Assembly (NCBI GenBank): GCA_002722735.1
Contig: PBMR01000010.1
Coordinates: 1 to 50,362, forward strand
Direction: 5' to 3'
Origin: Methanobacteriota archaeon
Lineage (GTDB): Archaea; Thermoplasmatota; Poseidoniia; Poseidoniales; Thalassarchaeaceae
DNA length: 50,362 bases
Made by a program: the position numbers and the translations under genes. Below the pieces are notes generated by a model. The model did no database searches. It worked only from the letters and a program-made list of their open reading frames with translations, and was not told the DNA's origin. Below, piece by piece: positions 50,335 to 50,362 of the stretch (position 1 is its first letter; every line of letters starts with the position of its first letter).

Positions 50335-50362
50335 TACCCTCTGACCACAATGCGAATCACAG
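50335..50362 (-). repeat. 46-bp repeat, copy R3, inverted and cut by the window end
   Basis: On the minus strand it reads CTGTGATTCGCATTGTGGTC followed by AGAGGGTA. This matches R2 from base 49671 onward at about 24 of 27 positions. The rest of the copy would lie beyond the window. Confidence 0.7.

Noticed and set aside
48453-50362. CRISPR array from the repeated 46-bp units
   Set aside because: Copies are about 0.7-1.2 kb apart, enclose genes, vary in sequence and one is inverted; there are no short regular spacers or cas genes.

Overview
The window looks like a chromosomal segment of a gene-dense, mostly GC-rich planktonic euryarchaeon, most probably Marine Group II (Poseidoniales) or a close relative. 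Archaeal markers are a group II chaperonin, a Taw2/TYW2 wybutosine-pathway enzyme, a Bud32 kinase, an NBP35/Mrp-type ATPase and an encoded tRNA-Gly(GCC). Alongside them are bacterial-type genes common in that lineage: UvrC, DnaK, a TGS/SAD-type ThrRS, a thiamine pyrophosphokinase and very long Ig/beta-helix surface proteins. The lineage call is inferred from gene content; I could not run a search.

Layout. 1-5.13 kb is the most GC-rich part: a cut-off gene, taw2 and uvrC on the minus strand, head-to-head with a winged-helix/P-loop ATPase whose start codon overlaps that of uvrC. 5.13-13.6 kb holds two stand-alone Lrp/AsnC effector domains, a 1558-aa anchored surface protein, two glycosyltransferases and an AI-2E-type permease. 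13.6-18.2 kb is a minus-strand run (carbamate kinase, ThrRS, M29-like peptidase, thiamine pyrophosphokinase). 18.2-27.9 kb holds an ATP-NAD kinase relative, CTP synthase, a threonine-dehydrogenase-like reductase and a proteostasis block (chaperonin, Hsp20-like protein, DnaK, M17 aminopeptidase). 28-34 kb has a secreted M14 carboxypeptidase, an arginase-family hydrolase, a small conserved protein and a second large surface protein.

33.9-37.7 kb is the most island-like stretch. Four minus-strand genes (crotonase, BoxB-like di-iron oxygenase, an unrecognised protein, 3-hydroxyacyl-CoA dehydrogenase) lie at the 3' side of tRNA-Gly(GCC). The last 15 bases of that tRNA, including CCA, are repeated exactly at the far end of the cluster, as expected for integration into a tRNA. 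The cluster is more AT-rich than its surroundings and encodes what looks like a portable CoA-thioester oxidation module.

37.7-48.4 kb returns to core genes: ArsC/LMW phosphatase, an Mrp ATPase whose CxxC motif is replaced by an Ig-like segment, a PAP2 phosphatase fused to an extracellular domain, NadA, Bud32-RdgB-membrane protein-crotonase, ALDH-P-loop kinase-membrane protein, and SixA. 48.4-50.4 kb is an accessory zone with lower GC. An SPFH (band 7) protein and a 46-aa ribbon-helix-helix protein are transcribed from a promoter covered by three 11-bp tandem repeats, between two copies of a 46-bp repeat. Next to it is an acetyltransferase gene bracketed by an inverted copy of the same repeat.

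Compaction is extreme. Seven of nine convergent gene pairs share or exactly abut stop codons (CTAG overlaps or TGATCA/TAGTCA junctions). The only convergent pair with a real gap is at the tRNA-Gly island edge. No gene-free stretch exceeds 300 bases, and I saw no rRNA, CRISPR array, transposase or integrase.
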